A stretch of DNA of 64,000 bases. Source: Ottelia alismoides. Its lineage: Eukaryota; Streptophyta; Magnoliopsida; Alismatales; Hydrocharitaceae. Positions within the stretch are counted from its first letter, which is position 1. Each line of letters starts with the position of its first letter. The DNA lies in NCBI GenBank assembly GCA_037367405.1, contig JAZKJV010002621.1:496001-560000 (forward strand), given 5' to 3'. Shown here in pieces: positions 9,440 to 21,043 of the stretch. Under the pieces are notes generated by a model. The model had not been told where the DNA came from, searched no databases, and was given only the letters and a program-made list of their open reading frames with translations. The position numbers and the translations under genes are program-made.

Positions 9440-10263
9440 ATTCCCTCCCACAGTCCCACCCCAAAGTCGCATCCCGCTAGGCGCTAGGGCTCCCAGACTC
9501 CCCCACCCTCCCATGCGAATCGCGATTCCTCCATCCCTCGCGTCGCCCCCTCCTGCGCCAAGCCTCGCGCCGCCGCTCGCCTCTCCCCCCTCCCGCGCCA
9601 AGCCCCGCCGCTCGCGTCTCCCCCCTCCCTCGCTCAGCCGCGCCCCCTCCTCCCCCTCCTCCCGCGCTCCCTCCTCCCCCTACTCCCGCCAGGCGCCAGC
9701 CTCCAGGCCTCCGCTCGGCGCTCACCCCTCCTCCCCGCCCCGCTCAGCCGCGCCCCCTCCTCCCCCTCCTCCCGCGCTCCCTCCTCCCCCTACTCCCGCC
9801 AGGCGCCAGCCTCCAGGCCTCCGCTCGGCGCTCACCCCTCCTCCCCGCCCCGCTCAGCCACCCGCCCCCCTCCTCCCGCGCCCAAGCCTCCCACTGGGCT
9901 GGGAACCCCCCCTCCCTTCCCTCGTCCCCTCCCTGGCTGAAGGCCCCAGCGGCTAAGTGGGAGCGCCGCCCTCCGCCAACCTCGGCCGCTCAGCTCCGAC
10001 GTCGCCTCGAGAACGCCTGTGGCCTGTGGGCTGCGGGTACCTCCCACCGCGTGACGCGTCTCGCCATCTCCCCATTGTAAGGATACTTCTTCGTTTTCAA
10101 TTAGCCTTTACAACCATAATAGTATGATTTATTTTACATTCATTTGTTGTAAGTGAATTTTATAATGGCATTAGTGTTAAGTTTTTAGTAAGGATGACAA
10201 TAGCGAAAATAGTTCTTAGAAATCAATTTGGAAAGTAAAATCTAACTTGGTATTTAACTTTAG
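9440..10263 (+). other. GC-rich leader exon and 5'-UTR intron of the hAT transposase gene
   Basis: 9480-10070 is over-rich in CCCCTCC/CGCGCC, unlike the AT-rich neighbourhood. A GTAAGG donor at 10077 and a TTTAACTTTAG acceptor directly before the ATG at 10264 suggest a 187-bp intron ending at the start codon. The proline/serine-rich open frames in the leader are chance products of the base composition. Confidence 0.6.
9631..9860. repeat. 110-bp tandem duplication in the hAT leader
   Basis: The unit starting CGCTCAGCCG at 9631 repeats at 9741 with almost no change, and a third copy starts at 9851 (CGCTCAGCCA) before diverging. Confidence 0.9.
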
Positions 10264-12288
10264 ATGTCGGAAAGTAATCAAGAGATGCAAGACATAGTTG
10301 AAGAGAATCCTCCAACGACTCATTTGGGGGAACCTTCAGAACTTAATGAGGTTTTGACAAAGAAGAAACGTGGAAGACAGTTAAAATCATGGGTTTGGAA
10401 GCATGTCACAAGAGTCGGGATGCTAAATGGACGAGATATGTGCAAGTGTAATTATTGTAAGGCACAATTATCTTGCGGGACAAAAGGTGGGACAAGTCAC
10501 ATCGATCGTCATTTGAACCTTGTTTGTCCATATTATAACAAACATTTAAAGTCCCAGTCTCTTTTGAACGTTGTCAATTCCGATCAAGGAAGTGCCACCA
10601 TCTCCACATGGAAGTTTGAACTTGATAGAAGTAGGGATGATTTCACGAGGTGGATTATATCTAGTGAATTGCCCTTTACGGTTATTGATAACCCAAAGTT
10701 TCAAACTTTTGTATCAAATCTTCAGCCCAAATACAAGTTTATGTCCAGATTTACTCTTCAAAGAGATTGCATAAAATTGTATGAGAGTGAAAAACTAAAA
10801 TTGAAGACGACATTGAAATCGGTTGGCAGAATTTCCCTCACAACTGACATGTGGACATCAATTCAGAATTTAGGTTACATGGCTGTTACTGCACATTATG
10901 TTGACAACAATTGGAAGCTACAAAAGAAGATTTTGTGCTTTTGTGTCATTTACACACGTCATACAGGGGAGAACATTGCGGATATGATTGTCAATCGCCT
11001 GAGAGAGTGGAATATGCCGAATATATGTACCATCACAGTTGACAATGCGTCAACTAATGATGTCGTTGTACGAAATTTAGTTGACCAGTTATCTCAGAAG
11101 GAAACATTACTCTTGGGTGGACGTTTTTTCCATGTTCGTTGTTGGGCACACATCTTGAATCTTGTAGTTCAAGATGGACTTTCTGAGATCAAAGAAATAA
11201 TCACCAAAATCCGCAATCTTGTTAAATATGTGAAGTATTCCACTAGGAGATTGCAGGATTTTAAAGACCTTGCCAAACAAGAACGGATTGAGATTACTAC
11301 AGGTTTGAGGCTTGACGTCAGCACTAGGTGGAACTCTACCTTTTTAATGCTTGAGTCTGCTATCAAATATCAAAAGATTTTCAATCGTTTGGGGCGTGAT
11401 TTCCATTTATCAGACACACCTTCTGCCAGTGATTGGAAAAAAGCTGAGATGGTCAGTGGTATCTTGGAGAACTTTTATGTTGCCACCAAGGTATTCTCTG
11501 GACAAAAATATTCAACTGCGAATTTATTCTTTGTTATGATTTTTGAGATTGAGAAGCATCTCCAAACTATTCTGAGTCATGATGATGTAGCTATCAGAAA
11601 TATGGCTTCAAAGATGTACGCGAAGTTTGATAAATATTGGAGGGAGAGAGAAACTATTTTGCCTCTAGCATTGGCATCAATTTTGGATCCACGTTACAAG
11701 TTTGACCTCATAAGATTTGCTTATTCTGAACTTTACCCCGGGGATGAAGCCGCGCAACATGTCGACCGGGTTAGTCAAACTTTCTATGCCTTATTTGATG
11801 AATACTCTTCTAAGCACATGGGAAGTGTTTCACACGAAATGTCCACATCAAAATCCGGTCAAGAAGATGTATCATGTCCAACAATGAGAAACAGGGCAAT
11901 GCTAGACAAGTTCTTTAAACAGAAAAAAGTGAGCGGCTCTTGTGATACGGCAAAATCAGAGGTTGAAATCTATTTAGATGATAATTCCGCAGACAATGAG
12001 CAGGGTGACAACTTTGATGTCTTGAGGTGGTGGGAATTGAATAAGAGCAAGTATCAAATCTTATCCGCTATGGCTCGTGACATTCTGGCAATACCTGTGT
12101 CCACTGTTGCTTCTGAGAGTGCTTTCAGTACGGGCGGTAGAGTTCTTGATACATATCGTAGTCGACTTAATCCGAAAACGGTGGAGGCATTGATTTGTGC
12201 AGGAGACTGGATCCGTGCGGATGAGACCGAGAACTCAGAGTATGAAGGAGATGACGAGGAGGAGTTACAAGAGAATGAATTTGGTTAG
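10264..12288 (+). CDS. hAT transposase (zf-BED / hAT-C, RICESLEEPER-like)
   Basis: 674 codons, open throughout. A BED zinc finger lies at about residues 41-93 (W43, W45, then C62-x2-C65 and H79/H83/C88). The RNase-H-like catalytic core follows. TTDMWTS holds the first Asp (D195), VDNASTND holds the second (D260), and RCWAHILNLVV is the hAT CxxH motif (C293, H296). A DUF4413-like region is at about 400-495 (LALASILDPRYKF). The C-terminal hAT dimerisation domain is at about 565-650, with VASESAFSTGGRV, and an acidic tail follows. Length is typical for plant hAT transposases. The acceptor just before the ATG supports this start. GTTAGT overlapping the stop could act as a donor, giving an alternative tail spliced to 12362. 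The enzyme would act in the nucleus, cutting the TIRs of this element and of related non-autonomous copies. All motifs I can check are present. Confidence 0.95.
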   Translation: MSESNQEMQDIVEENPPTTHLGEPSELNEVLTKKKRGRQLKSWVWKHVTRVGMLNGRDMCKCNYCKAQLSCGTKGGTSHIDRHLNLVCPYYNKHLKSQSLLNVVNSDQGSATISTWKFELDRSRDDFTRWIISSELPFTVIDNPKFQTFVSNLQPKYKFMSRFTLQRDCIKLYESEKLKLKTTLKSVGRISLTTDMWTSIQNLGYMAVTAHYVDNNWKLQKKILCFCVIYTRHTGENIADMIVNRLREWNMPNICTITVDNASTNDVVVRNLVDQLSQKETLLLGGRFFHVRCWAHILNLVVQDGLSEIKEIITKIRNLVKYVKYSTRRLQDFKDLAKQERIEITTGLRLDVSTRWNSTFLMLESAIKYQKIFNRLGRDFHLSDTPSASDWKKAEMVSGILENFYVATKVFSGQKYSTANLFFVMIFEIEKHLQTILSHDDVAIRNMASKMYAKFDKYWRERETILPLALASILDPRYKFDLIRFAYSELYPGDEAAQHVDRVSQTFYALFDEYSSKHMGSVSHEMSTSKSGQEDVSCPTMRNRAMLDKFFKQKKVSGSCDTAKSEVEIYLDDNSADNEQGDNFDVLRWWELNKSKYQILSAMARDILAIPVSTVASESAFSTGGRVLDTYRSRLNPKTVEALICAGDWIRADETENSEYEGDDEEELQENEFG

Positions 12289-14435
12289 TATCTACTTAAA
12301 TTTCAATCAATATTCTCTATTACCATTGTACTATATCTATTAAACATTTATCTTTATTTTAGATCCAAGATGCAATGAACCTTCCAACTAGTATGTCAAC
12401 AAATTTGATAAGCAAGTCTGATTATGCCAGGTAAATTCCATTTGGTTTGATGTATTAAATATTTACAAGTTTTAGTGGTATCACTATTTATTATCTAACC
12501 TTTCTTAAAATATTCTAACAGGTTGAAAGTGGAAATTGTGGAATCATTATGTGAACAGATCACTTCATCTTTCTGAGGATTATGTGAAACATCTATTATG
12601 TTCCTTCTTAATGTTTTTATGAACAATTCGCAATTTGGAAGTCTTTTCATTACTGTTTTTATAAAATATGAACTATGGGATCCTTATTTTATTGTTTGGA
12701 ATGTTTTATTGTTTTTCATTATTTGCATCTTCGAATGACGAAATGCACCTTCGTCAAAGATTGGGTTGTATTTGTAGGCTTTATCCTTGTAGGTACCCGA
12801 CATGAAGGAGCGGGAAGATCGAGATGTTTACTTCTCATGGAATCTATTTTTCAGGTCATTCTTATGATATCTTCACATTAGTTCATCTCGGTAAAACACA
12901 TATTGATTGGAAATTATTTCTTTAGTGCAGAAATTGGATTCGACATAGGTCTCCAGACTTTCATCTCTTACCTTGATATATACATCTGCATTTAACAAGG
13001 GCGTTGACGACGGATTAATCCACTTCAGCCTTGAGGTACATTTTTCAATCTGTTTGTTTACTATTCTTGCATACCAGCAGCCTTGTTGATTGCTTCTACT
13101 TTATTATTTGGACATGTTCATATAATATCTCTATGACATTCTTTCCATTAGGTCCTATAAAATCATACACAAGATCAAATCCATCCAAAAAATAGGATAA
13201 CTATCAAACTCTCTATTATAATATTCAGTTGAATAGTTTATCTATATATCTGTCAAACACAATAAATGCACAGTTAATCCATTTTACCACGGCTGCGTCT
13301 GAATGGATTGATCTATCATAGAATCATGCTGCATTGAATCATTTCCATTAAGCGTAGAATAAATTCCAGGCCTCATATGCTAATGGAAATTGCAGTCCAT
13401 TTTTACTGGTTAATAACATAAAGCTGAAGCTAATCTGAGAACCGAAAACTGAGAACTGTCCAGCTCAGTTTCCTGCTATAATCTTGTACACTTCTTAGTT
13501 TACAGAGTAACACAACATAACGAGGTATCTAATTAACCCATCCAGACATAATGTCAGCTAAATATAACCCAGTGATACATAATAACACATGGTTTTCCCT
13601 TTACATGATAAAAGCATCGACCACCCACATGCGATGTCTGTCTGTTATCCCTCCATGTAGAATATGGATATAATTTGTTACTGTTGAGACCCACCTTATT
13701 CCCCCCATCTATCTTTTCCATCTCAGAACACTAGACCTTCATTTCCTATGTATATATGGAACAGTCTAAATTCCACGTACTATATGTTGGCACTTTGGCC
13801 TCTTTCCTTTCTCTTTCTCCCTTCCTTTGAGGAGGAGAGCATCCGTTTTAGGGCGTTTTGAAAGTGCTCTCACTGTAACAGCTGTGAGGGGCCGTTTCAT
13901 CGCTTTTGCTTTTCTAAGCCGAAACCCCCCACACCTAAAGGAAAATGCCTGTGGAGATTATGGCAAATTCTCCTGCTTTCAAGCCCTAAACATTGTGCTG
14001 CACCTTGACTTTTTCCTCCACAAATCTGATATAATGCTGCTTACCTTATGTCACTAATGGAATGATGCTCTCGTCACATGGAAAATGGCATCTTTGGATA
14101 TGAACTGCTGATCAGTGTGCTGGAGACAAGGTCATGTTATCCAGGGAATTAATAGAAAATTATCATCAAACAAGAACCATGTGTGATGTGTAATTATTAC
14201 AGGGTGTGTTCATCTCCTTTACCTGAAAGGAGGAGACACTGCAATAAATAATCATGCCCGGTTGTATAATTTATTGTCAGATATATACTGGTTGTATAAT
14301 TTATTGTCAGATATATACTGATAAATGGATTCCGCGCGCTTTGTTATCTGCTGTGAATAATGCATATGTTACGTATCATTTGGGCATGTTCATAATGAAG
14401 ATTACAATAAAAAGGCCTATTTATTTTTGAGATAT
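12289..14435 (+). other. 3' part of the hAT element, non-coding
   Basis: Probable 3'-UTR exons (acceptor before 12362, donor at about 12430, acceptor at about 12520), then AT-rich filler. 13800-14060 has a more gene-like composition (CTCACTGTAACAGCTGTG and beyond) and might be captured host sequence, but no protein family is recognisable. 14261-14290 and 14291-14320 are an exact 30-bp tandem pair. Confidence 0.5.
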
Positions 14436-14613
14436 TATGGCCCATGGGCCGGCCCGGCCCAGGCCCGACCCATAATAAATGGGCTGGGCTTGGGCTTGGG
14501 CCTTCAAAAAAAAATTTAATGGGCCCAGGCCCGGCCCAAAGCCCATAATTATAAATGGGCCTGGGCCTGGGCCCTATATGGCCCGGCCCAGGCCCGGCCC
14601 ATGCTCATCCCTA
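14436..14613. repeat. Right sub-terminal GGCCC array and TIR of the hAT element
   Basis: GGCCCGGCCCAGGCCC motifs recur through 14450-14600, ending ATGCTCATCCCTA at 14613. Confidence 0.85.
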
Positions 14614-14681
14614 CTTGCACGTGCATCTTATCTCTGCAAAAGAATTCGGATTATTTTTCCCCTCTCTCACGCACTTTATTT

Positions 14682-14882
14682 TAGGTTTTTTTTATGGGTT
14701 TTTATCAATTGTGCTCCTTTGAGATGTTGCAATTTCAGTTATACCTCTCTTTTTTTGGAATATCAGTTATGCCTATTCCTTCTTGCAAAATCCACAGTCG
14801 ATATTCCAAAAAGAGAGGGGCATAACTGAAATTACAATATCTCATAGGGCACAACTGATAGAAACCCTTATAAAAAAAGCTA
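14682..14882. mobile_element. Foldback MITE of the MULE family seen at 16319-17625
   Basis: An almost complete inverted repeat about 200 bp long. The left arm (GGGTTTTTATCAATTGTGCTC, then CAATTTCAGTTATACCTCTC) pairs with the right arm (GAGAGGGGCATAACTGAAAT, then GGGCACAACTGATAGAAACCC). The arms match the terminal repeats of the 16319-17625 element. No clear target duplication was found. Degraded arm pieces (AGAGAGGGCTATAATTGATA) recur at about 15045-15100. Confidence 0.75.
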
Positions 14883-16309
14883 GTAACATGATATAAATGA
14901 TATCGTAGAAGTTAAGGACATATGTGATAAAAAATTACAAAATTCACAATTTTATCCTTCCATTAAGGTAAATAAGAGCATAATTGATATCAGAAAAGAT
15001 TAGAATGTAAATTTTGTAAGAATATAGAGACACGTCTGATATTATAAAAAAGAGAGGGCTATAATTGATATTGTTAAAGTTAAGAAGGATGCAAGTGATA
15101 AAAATATTTTATTTTATCAAGCAATACAAACTTCATTAGAAAAACCATAATGGCATAGTAATGATATTTGAGGTTGAACCCTAAACTCTAACCCTAAGCT
15201 CTAATAAAGTTCATTGAAAGTTTGGTGAGCGCTTTCTTTTCTAAATTCATATTGAGTATATGTTCGTCGCATGTTTAGCCTTTCTTTTGGAGTTCTTTAT
15301 AAAGTGGCGAGTTTATTAATGGGTAATATTCTAACAAGAGATTTTTTAGGGAATTCATTCGACAATATTATCTTGTAATGAATCGAAATAGAGTCTCCAT
15401 TAACAATGATCTTATATAAATATATGATTAAATTTTAACAATTAAAGGGATAGAAATCAAAACGACCAGGGCAAGAATCTTGTGATAAGGATTTATAATA
15501 AAGAGTTAAACCAATATTGAATAGGTTTTGACAATATAAAAAGGTTTTAGAAGGAATTTAGTTGGATTATAATTGAACAAGAAATAACGGCATCCGCAAA
15601 TACTACAATGCTTTTATATCTCTTTTTTATGTTTATGAATAATATGGAAAAGAGATAACTCAAATGTAAGGGACCAACAAAATTGGAAAACTAGAAGAAA
15701 AATTGTAATTCGTAATGCATTAACTAGAGATGTAAAGTGTTAAAGAGATCCGAGGTAGGATGAGATTCGTGTAATATTTCTGAATGTTATCAGATCCTGA
15801 CCTGAACCAAACCAAAAAAAATGACTCGGTTAAACGAGATTTAGTAATCGATATTTTAATATGAATAATGATTGTATGGATTTGTTAGATCAAACTGATG
15901 ATAGAATCCATTAGACCACGTGTCATTTAGTTAACGTTTACAAAACTCCATTCTTTTTTAATCTGTCTGACCCTTGATGTGACATATCGAGTAAAGATCT
16001 ACATTGAAAAAAAGTTTATTTAAATTAATTGTCAACTAATCATGTCAGGTTTTATCTTGTGAATACTAATAGGTGACTTATGTGTTTGTAGATCACAATT
16101 ATATTCATGAGAGTAATTGATTAATTTTCATATATTGGAGGTAGATTGATAGTTTCACATAGCATGTCATACAGTCAATCCTAGAGTTGTGGTATAAATA
16201 AGCCACTGAGGCAACCACATAGTATACTCTAAACATATCTACAAGAATATAAATAAAGAAGTCTGGTGTAAGCGACCATTATCAATCCTTGTATTGTATA
16301 ACTATATGT
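14883..16309. other. AT-rich intergenic sequence with MULE arm debris
   Basis: No gene is supported. 15040-15110 carries a decayed copy of the MULE arm. A promoter-like GGTATAAATAAGCC lies at about 16190, just upstream of the MULE insertion point; it could belong to an old LTR. Confidence 0.4.
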
Positions 16310-16318
16310 ATGTTTGTG

Positions 16319-17625
16319 GGGATTTTATCATTTGTGCCCCTCCGAGATATCACAATATCAGTTATGCCCCTATCTTTTTAGTAATATCAGTTGTGCCCCT
16401 CGCTTCCTGCTATTTTATCACTTGTGCCCCTCGGGTTAGTGACCGTCCATCTACAGTGCAAACGAACGTTAACTTTGAGGACATAAACGGTAATAAGTTT
16501 AAAAAAGGGTTATATGGTCATTTTATACCCTCTTCCTCATCCTCTTCTTCTTCCTCCTCTTCCTCCTCCTCCAACCTCCTCCTCCTCCCTCTCCGCCCGA
16601 AACTCCTCCCCAGCACGCACCTCCTCCCAGCTCCGCCCCGAGCTCCTCGCACCTCTGTACCTCCGCCCCCGCACCGCGCCTGCCCCTCCCCCGCGCCTGC
16701 CGTCCCCCGCGCCGCCCCTGCCCCGCGCTGCCCCTGCCCCATGTCTGCCTCTCCCCCCCCCCCTCCCCACGCCGCCCTTGCCCTGCGCCTTCCCTCCCCC
16801 GTGCCTGCCGCTCCCCAGATGTATCGAAATCGAGTATCGTGAAGGAGTTCACCACAGGTGCCAACCCCCCCCCCCCCGCGCGCGAACCTTGCACCTCCTG
16901 CCCGCCCTCCCCTCGCACCCCCAAGCCCCGCCGCCCCTAGGCCGCCCCCCTGCCTGTCTGCCTCCCCGCGACCCCTGCTCCCCCTAGCTCCACCGCCCTA
17001 GGCCGCCCTCCTGCCGGCCTCCTCCCCGCAACCCCTGCGCCCCCCTAGCCCTGTCGCCCCAGGTCGCCCCATGTCGGCCTCCTCCCTGCACCCCCTAGCC
17101 CCGCCGCCCCAGGTCGCCCCCTTGTCGGCCTCTCCCCAACCCCAGGTCGTCCCTAGCCTCGTCGCCATGTGCCCCCAGGTCGCCCATAGCCCGCCGCCCC
17201 AGGTCAGCCCCCAGGGCTTTCAGCATTTAGATAAATTTTTGATTAATTGATTCATGAAAAGTCACCGAAAAATTCAATAAAATTCACCATTTGATCCGTA
17301 ATGAGTGATATATCCGTGAAAATGCAAAAATTTTAAAGATTCGATGGATGCATGAAGGTGCAACTAAGAGAGAGAAATTATGAAGAGAGGAAGAAGAACA
17401 AATGGAGGAGGAAGAAGATGAAGAAGATGTGTGGACAATAATACCCCTCTTAACTGCACCAAGGTTTGAAAAAATCATGGTTAAGTCAACTCATTGACGG
17501 TCAATCTGACGGAAGGGCACAAGTGATGACGGAGCAAGAAGTGAGGGGCACAACTGATATTACCAAAAAGATAGGGGCATAACTGATATTGCGATATCTC
17601 GGAGGGGCACAAGTGATAAAATCCC
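16319..17625. mobile_element. Non-autonomous MULE with long TIRs and a GC-rich interior (Pack-MULE-like)
   Basis: The long terminal inverted repeats are about 130-145 bp: GGGATTTTATCATTTGTGCC at the left and the complement at the right, continuing through ATCAGTTATGCCCCTATCTT. 9-bp flanks ATGTTTGTG (16310-16318) and ATGTTTGTT (17626-17634) differ at one base; 9-bp duplications are the mark of Mutator-like elements. The interior at 16530-17220 is very GC-rich (CCCCGCGCC, GCCGCCCC), then AT-rich. No transposase is present. GC-rich captured gene fragments are typical of Pack-MULEs, but I could not identify a parent gene. Confidence 0.85.
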
Positions 17626-18844
17626 ATGTTTGTTTCATGATTAGTTATCTATCTGTTGTACATTGTTGCTCCATTCACAATAAATGTGAATAAAAGAAAA
17701 TTGAAATTTTAAATTTAGAAATTGGTGGGTGGTTAGAGGGGTGATAGTAAGTTATAATCAAGTAGTATATGGAGTAGCAAACCCTATTATCCCTCTTGGA
17801 CCTATTTTCGTCACCCTAGTTTATTTTCACATACTGAAGAACCTAAAGTGGAGGAATGAGCTCGAAATGGCCTATAAACCAGTTGGAAACTCAAGGCTAA
17901 AGTGAAGATATTAAACGATCTCTTCTTTTCCTCTTGGCACTATTGCAAGGGAGTGGTATTGTATGTAAGTAATCTAAACCTCATATATATTTTTTTATAG
18001 ATCTATATGCCTTTTATTGGGTTTATGATGTATTGAAGTTTTTTATGTGTTATTTTTCGTATAATGATTTGAAATTCTCTTGGTGGAGATCGCAGTAGAT
18101 CGTCAGCTTAGTAGTATATATTAAGTTATTTATTTCTAAAAATTAAACCATTGAATTTTATATTCTCATTTGGAGAGTAAAGTAACATTCATAGAGTATA
18201 CTTCTAAATGTTTATGATGATCGAGATTACTATTTAGGTCTAAAATCATAATCAAAATTTGATTTCAATAATTAAATTATGCATTTATTAATTACACAAA
18301 TACACCTATGTTTGATTATTTATCTAGTAAGATCAAAGCCATAAATTCCTTTCATAACTTGCCTCTTTGATGGAGAAATAAGTATTAAGATGCATAACTC
18401 GCAATTAAATTTTTGTAATGATTAAAATTGGATCAGAGTTCAAAACTTCTGTAGAAGTTCAATAAAAATTACTTTTTATTCTTATACTTATATTTGATTG
18501 TTTATTTATGAATATTGGACCATTTAATTTATGTTTTTTTTCTCTAGATGACAGAGTATCAACTATAAAGTATAGAACATTCATCCAATTTTTGTGACGG
18601 TCAGATTTATTATAAGTTTGATAATAAATTATTAGCACATTCACATTTCTTGTAGAATTTGTTTTAATTAGGGAAAAAATATTTCCTGGTTCTTAAACCC
18701 TTGAAAATGGTATTTTTTGGTTGTTTTAAGTGCACTCAAGTTCTCTAAAACCACTAAAACGAGGGTATATATGAAAAAGCCCAAGAATCCTTTCAAGGAT
18801 CCAACTCGCAAATTAAACCCACTTGAAATCGATTTAATCTTGAT
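17626..18844. other. AT-rich intergenic sequence
   Basis: No open frame, end structure or RNA motif that I can support. Confidence 0.5.
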
Positions 18845-19030
18845 ACCTCTTACATTATTTTGACAGATCAGGGTTCAAATCCCAGTCTTACAGGGGTTGC
18901 GTTAGGTAGTCGACGGCCAGCGTAAAAATAGTCGAATCTTTTAAGATGGATTTGAGCAAAAATCCATGTAACCGATCCTACTTATAGTGGGAGAAGGCTT
19001 AGTACATTTTACCTCTTACATTATTTTGAC
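18845..19030 (+). repeat. 5'-truncated SINE with a perfect 20-bp target duplication
   Basis: The target duplications ACCTCTTACATTATTTTGAC are at 18845-18864 and 19011-19030 and identical. The insert (18865-19010) begins at the B-box GGGTTCAAATCC and matches the 4492-4686 SINE body: TAGTCGACGGCCAGCGTAAA, GATTTGAGCAAAAATCCATG, GTGGGAGAAGGC and a short T end. The A-box half is missing, so it could not be transcribed by Pol III from its own head. Confidence 0.93.
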
Positions 19031-21043
19031 AAGTCTTATCAACATTTATAAATAATATGCCCTTCGAATTCTAATGGGCTGACATTATTATATTAAGATC
19101 TTCGGACATTAATTAGAGATTTAATCAAATGACTTGAACTTAAAACCTACCTAAAAGGAAAAGTAAATCGTTGGTAATGTTTTGAACCTTGTTAAGTATG
19201 TGAATGATTGTAGAACTATTATACAACGAAATATGGATTTGTTTTACTTCGTGAAAAAATTTATATCATGACTCAATGTAACATGGTTATATGATAGATA
19301 GTTTTCTTGGCATATTGTTGAGCTCAAATCAAATCTTATGTTCATCAAATCTTATGTACATCAGATTAGACATAGTGATAGGAACTTAGACAAACTAAGT
19401 AGTTAATGCATGGACAACTCAGAAATAAACACACTACAATAAAATATGGCTATATTTACGCCATTTCAAAATGTGTCACTAAATCAGTCGCTATTAAATA
19501 TATATATATATATAACGATAATTTTATTTGTTGCGAACATATTTTTTATACTTGAAATTAGAGATGAATATAATATCGGTCGCTATAGCATTAGTGATGG
19601 TCGATATAGCGACACTTATCTATTGTTATTTTTCAAAATGATAACTAATCATTGCTAATTTACTACTTTGAGATTTCGAATTACACTTGTGTCCTCCCCC
19701 TTCCCTAGCCTCCTCCTCTGATGTCACACCCCCTCCTCTGATTCCTCTTCCCTCCTTGGAAGATCTACATGCCTCGTTGTCTAGGTAGAATTTATCCAAG
19801 AATCGATGCAATAATCTATCAAGGGAAGATCGATACAATTTCGTATGAATTCAATTTACCAAAATTGGGTGTCAAATAAATGTAACTAGTTGTCAATTAG
19901 ATGTTAGTTACAAATTTAAACATTAATTAGATGATTAGAATTTCCAATTAAAATGAATGTTTCGAATTAAGTGGACCAAGGTGGATTTAATTACTAGTCA
20001 AATAATTGAGATGAAGGAAGTTTTGAATTTTAAATTAAATATGAAAATTTTAAATCTCAAATATGGAATAGAAGAAAATTGGGCATGATTAATTTTGAAA
20101 AGAGATTAGGTTGACCACTTCGATTTCTATATAAGAAGTGTGCATTGGCCTAGTTAAAGAAACATGTCACGCTCTCTCCTCACCATTTACCTCGTATCAA
20201 CATCTTCAAATTGAAGTTCCAAGGTGTGTGAAGAGGTCCAAGGAATGGTGGATCCATTGAAGTACTCAAAATCAAGGTGAAGGCTCCATATTCCTCCTCT
20301 TGCGCTCAGTTTTATATGTGTTTGAGTCATATCAAATCTTGATTAGATCTCAAACCTTTTGATCTATGAGTCATGTAAATCATTACATAATTATACTATT
20401 GATGTTTTGATTGTTGATTCAGTTATAGAGTCACCTAGATCATGGTCGGATTTTGATATGAAAATCAAGATGTCTAATAATCGAAATTGGACCCTAAGTA
20501 CATATATTCACTTGTAGTGTGGGATCAAGTTAGATTAACACATAATTATTTAAATAATTTTTTAAACCACGTAAGTGTACTCGGATTGAACATCATGAGG
20601 TAACTCACTAACTATAATCAGATCATACAAAAGCCTAATGATCCATTTGTTTTATTATGTTTTCGACTTTGTAGTGTATTTTGTAATAATTTTTATTTTT
20701 TTTAGTTTTTTATTGTTTTTGGATTTTTGGTTCTACATATAATAAGTGAATAAAATAGGCATAATATTTCATAATTTTATATTTTTTATTTCTAATAATT
20801 TGAATTTTATTTATATTTTAGTTTTTATAAAATAATTATACAAATAAAATAGAAAAAAATTTACCAAATTTTATATAAGGAAAGAAAACAAATTTAAATA
20901 TTTATAAAGAGTGGTGAAAACAACAAAATAAAAGTAAAATATTTTTAGGATTTTATTATTTAAAAGGAATTTTTTTGAAGTTTTTGAAAATAAAGAGAAT
21001 ATAAAAAATAAATGGTATTAAAAAACCGAAAATAATTTAAAGT
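19031..21043. other. AT-rich intergenic sequence with possible transposon ends
   Basis: 19432 starts CACTACAATAAAATATGGCT, followed by GTCGCTAT/ATAGCGAC repeats (19480-19620), like a CACTA terminus; no partner end was found. 20127-20140 has a TATA-like CTATATAAG followed by sequence that resembles the end of a copia LTR, again without a partner. No gene is supported. Confidence 0.35.

Larger units (their letters stand above)
9157..14613 (+). mobile_element. Complete autonomous-type hAT (Ac-like) transposon, 5457 bp
   Basis: The TIRs are TAGGGATGAGCAT at 9157-9169 and its exact complement at 14601-14613. The Ac TIR starts TAGGGATGAAA, so this is the Ac-type end. The 8-bp duplications CTTGCACG are identical. 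Inside, in order: a GGCCC-rich sub-terminal region, a GC-rich leader exon, a 5'-UTR intron, the transposase ORF, 2 kb of AT-rich 3' sequence with a 30-bp tandem pair (14261-14320), and a second GGCCC-rich sub-terminal region. Perfect duplications and an uninterrupted ORF argue for a recent insertion that may still be able to move. It lies about 120 bp upstream of the EUL start codon, in opposite orientation. Confidence 0.95.

Noticed and set aside
15178..15205. Interstitial telomere-like CCCTAAA/CTAACCCTAAGC
   Set aside because: Only two or three imperfect units; chance is likely.
16514..16987. Proline/serine-rich protein ORFs in the GC-rich MULE interior, and likewise at 9513-9956
   Set aside because: Several overlapping frames on both strands are open because stop codons are rare in this composition; no domain or start context.
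20506..20518. TTGTAGTG as the right end of the possible CACTA element starting at 19432
   Set aside because: The inner sequence does not mirror the left end, and no matching 3-bp duplication was found.
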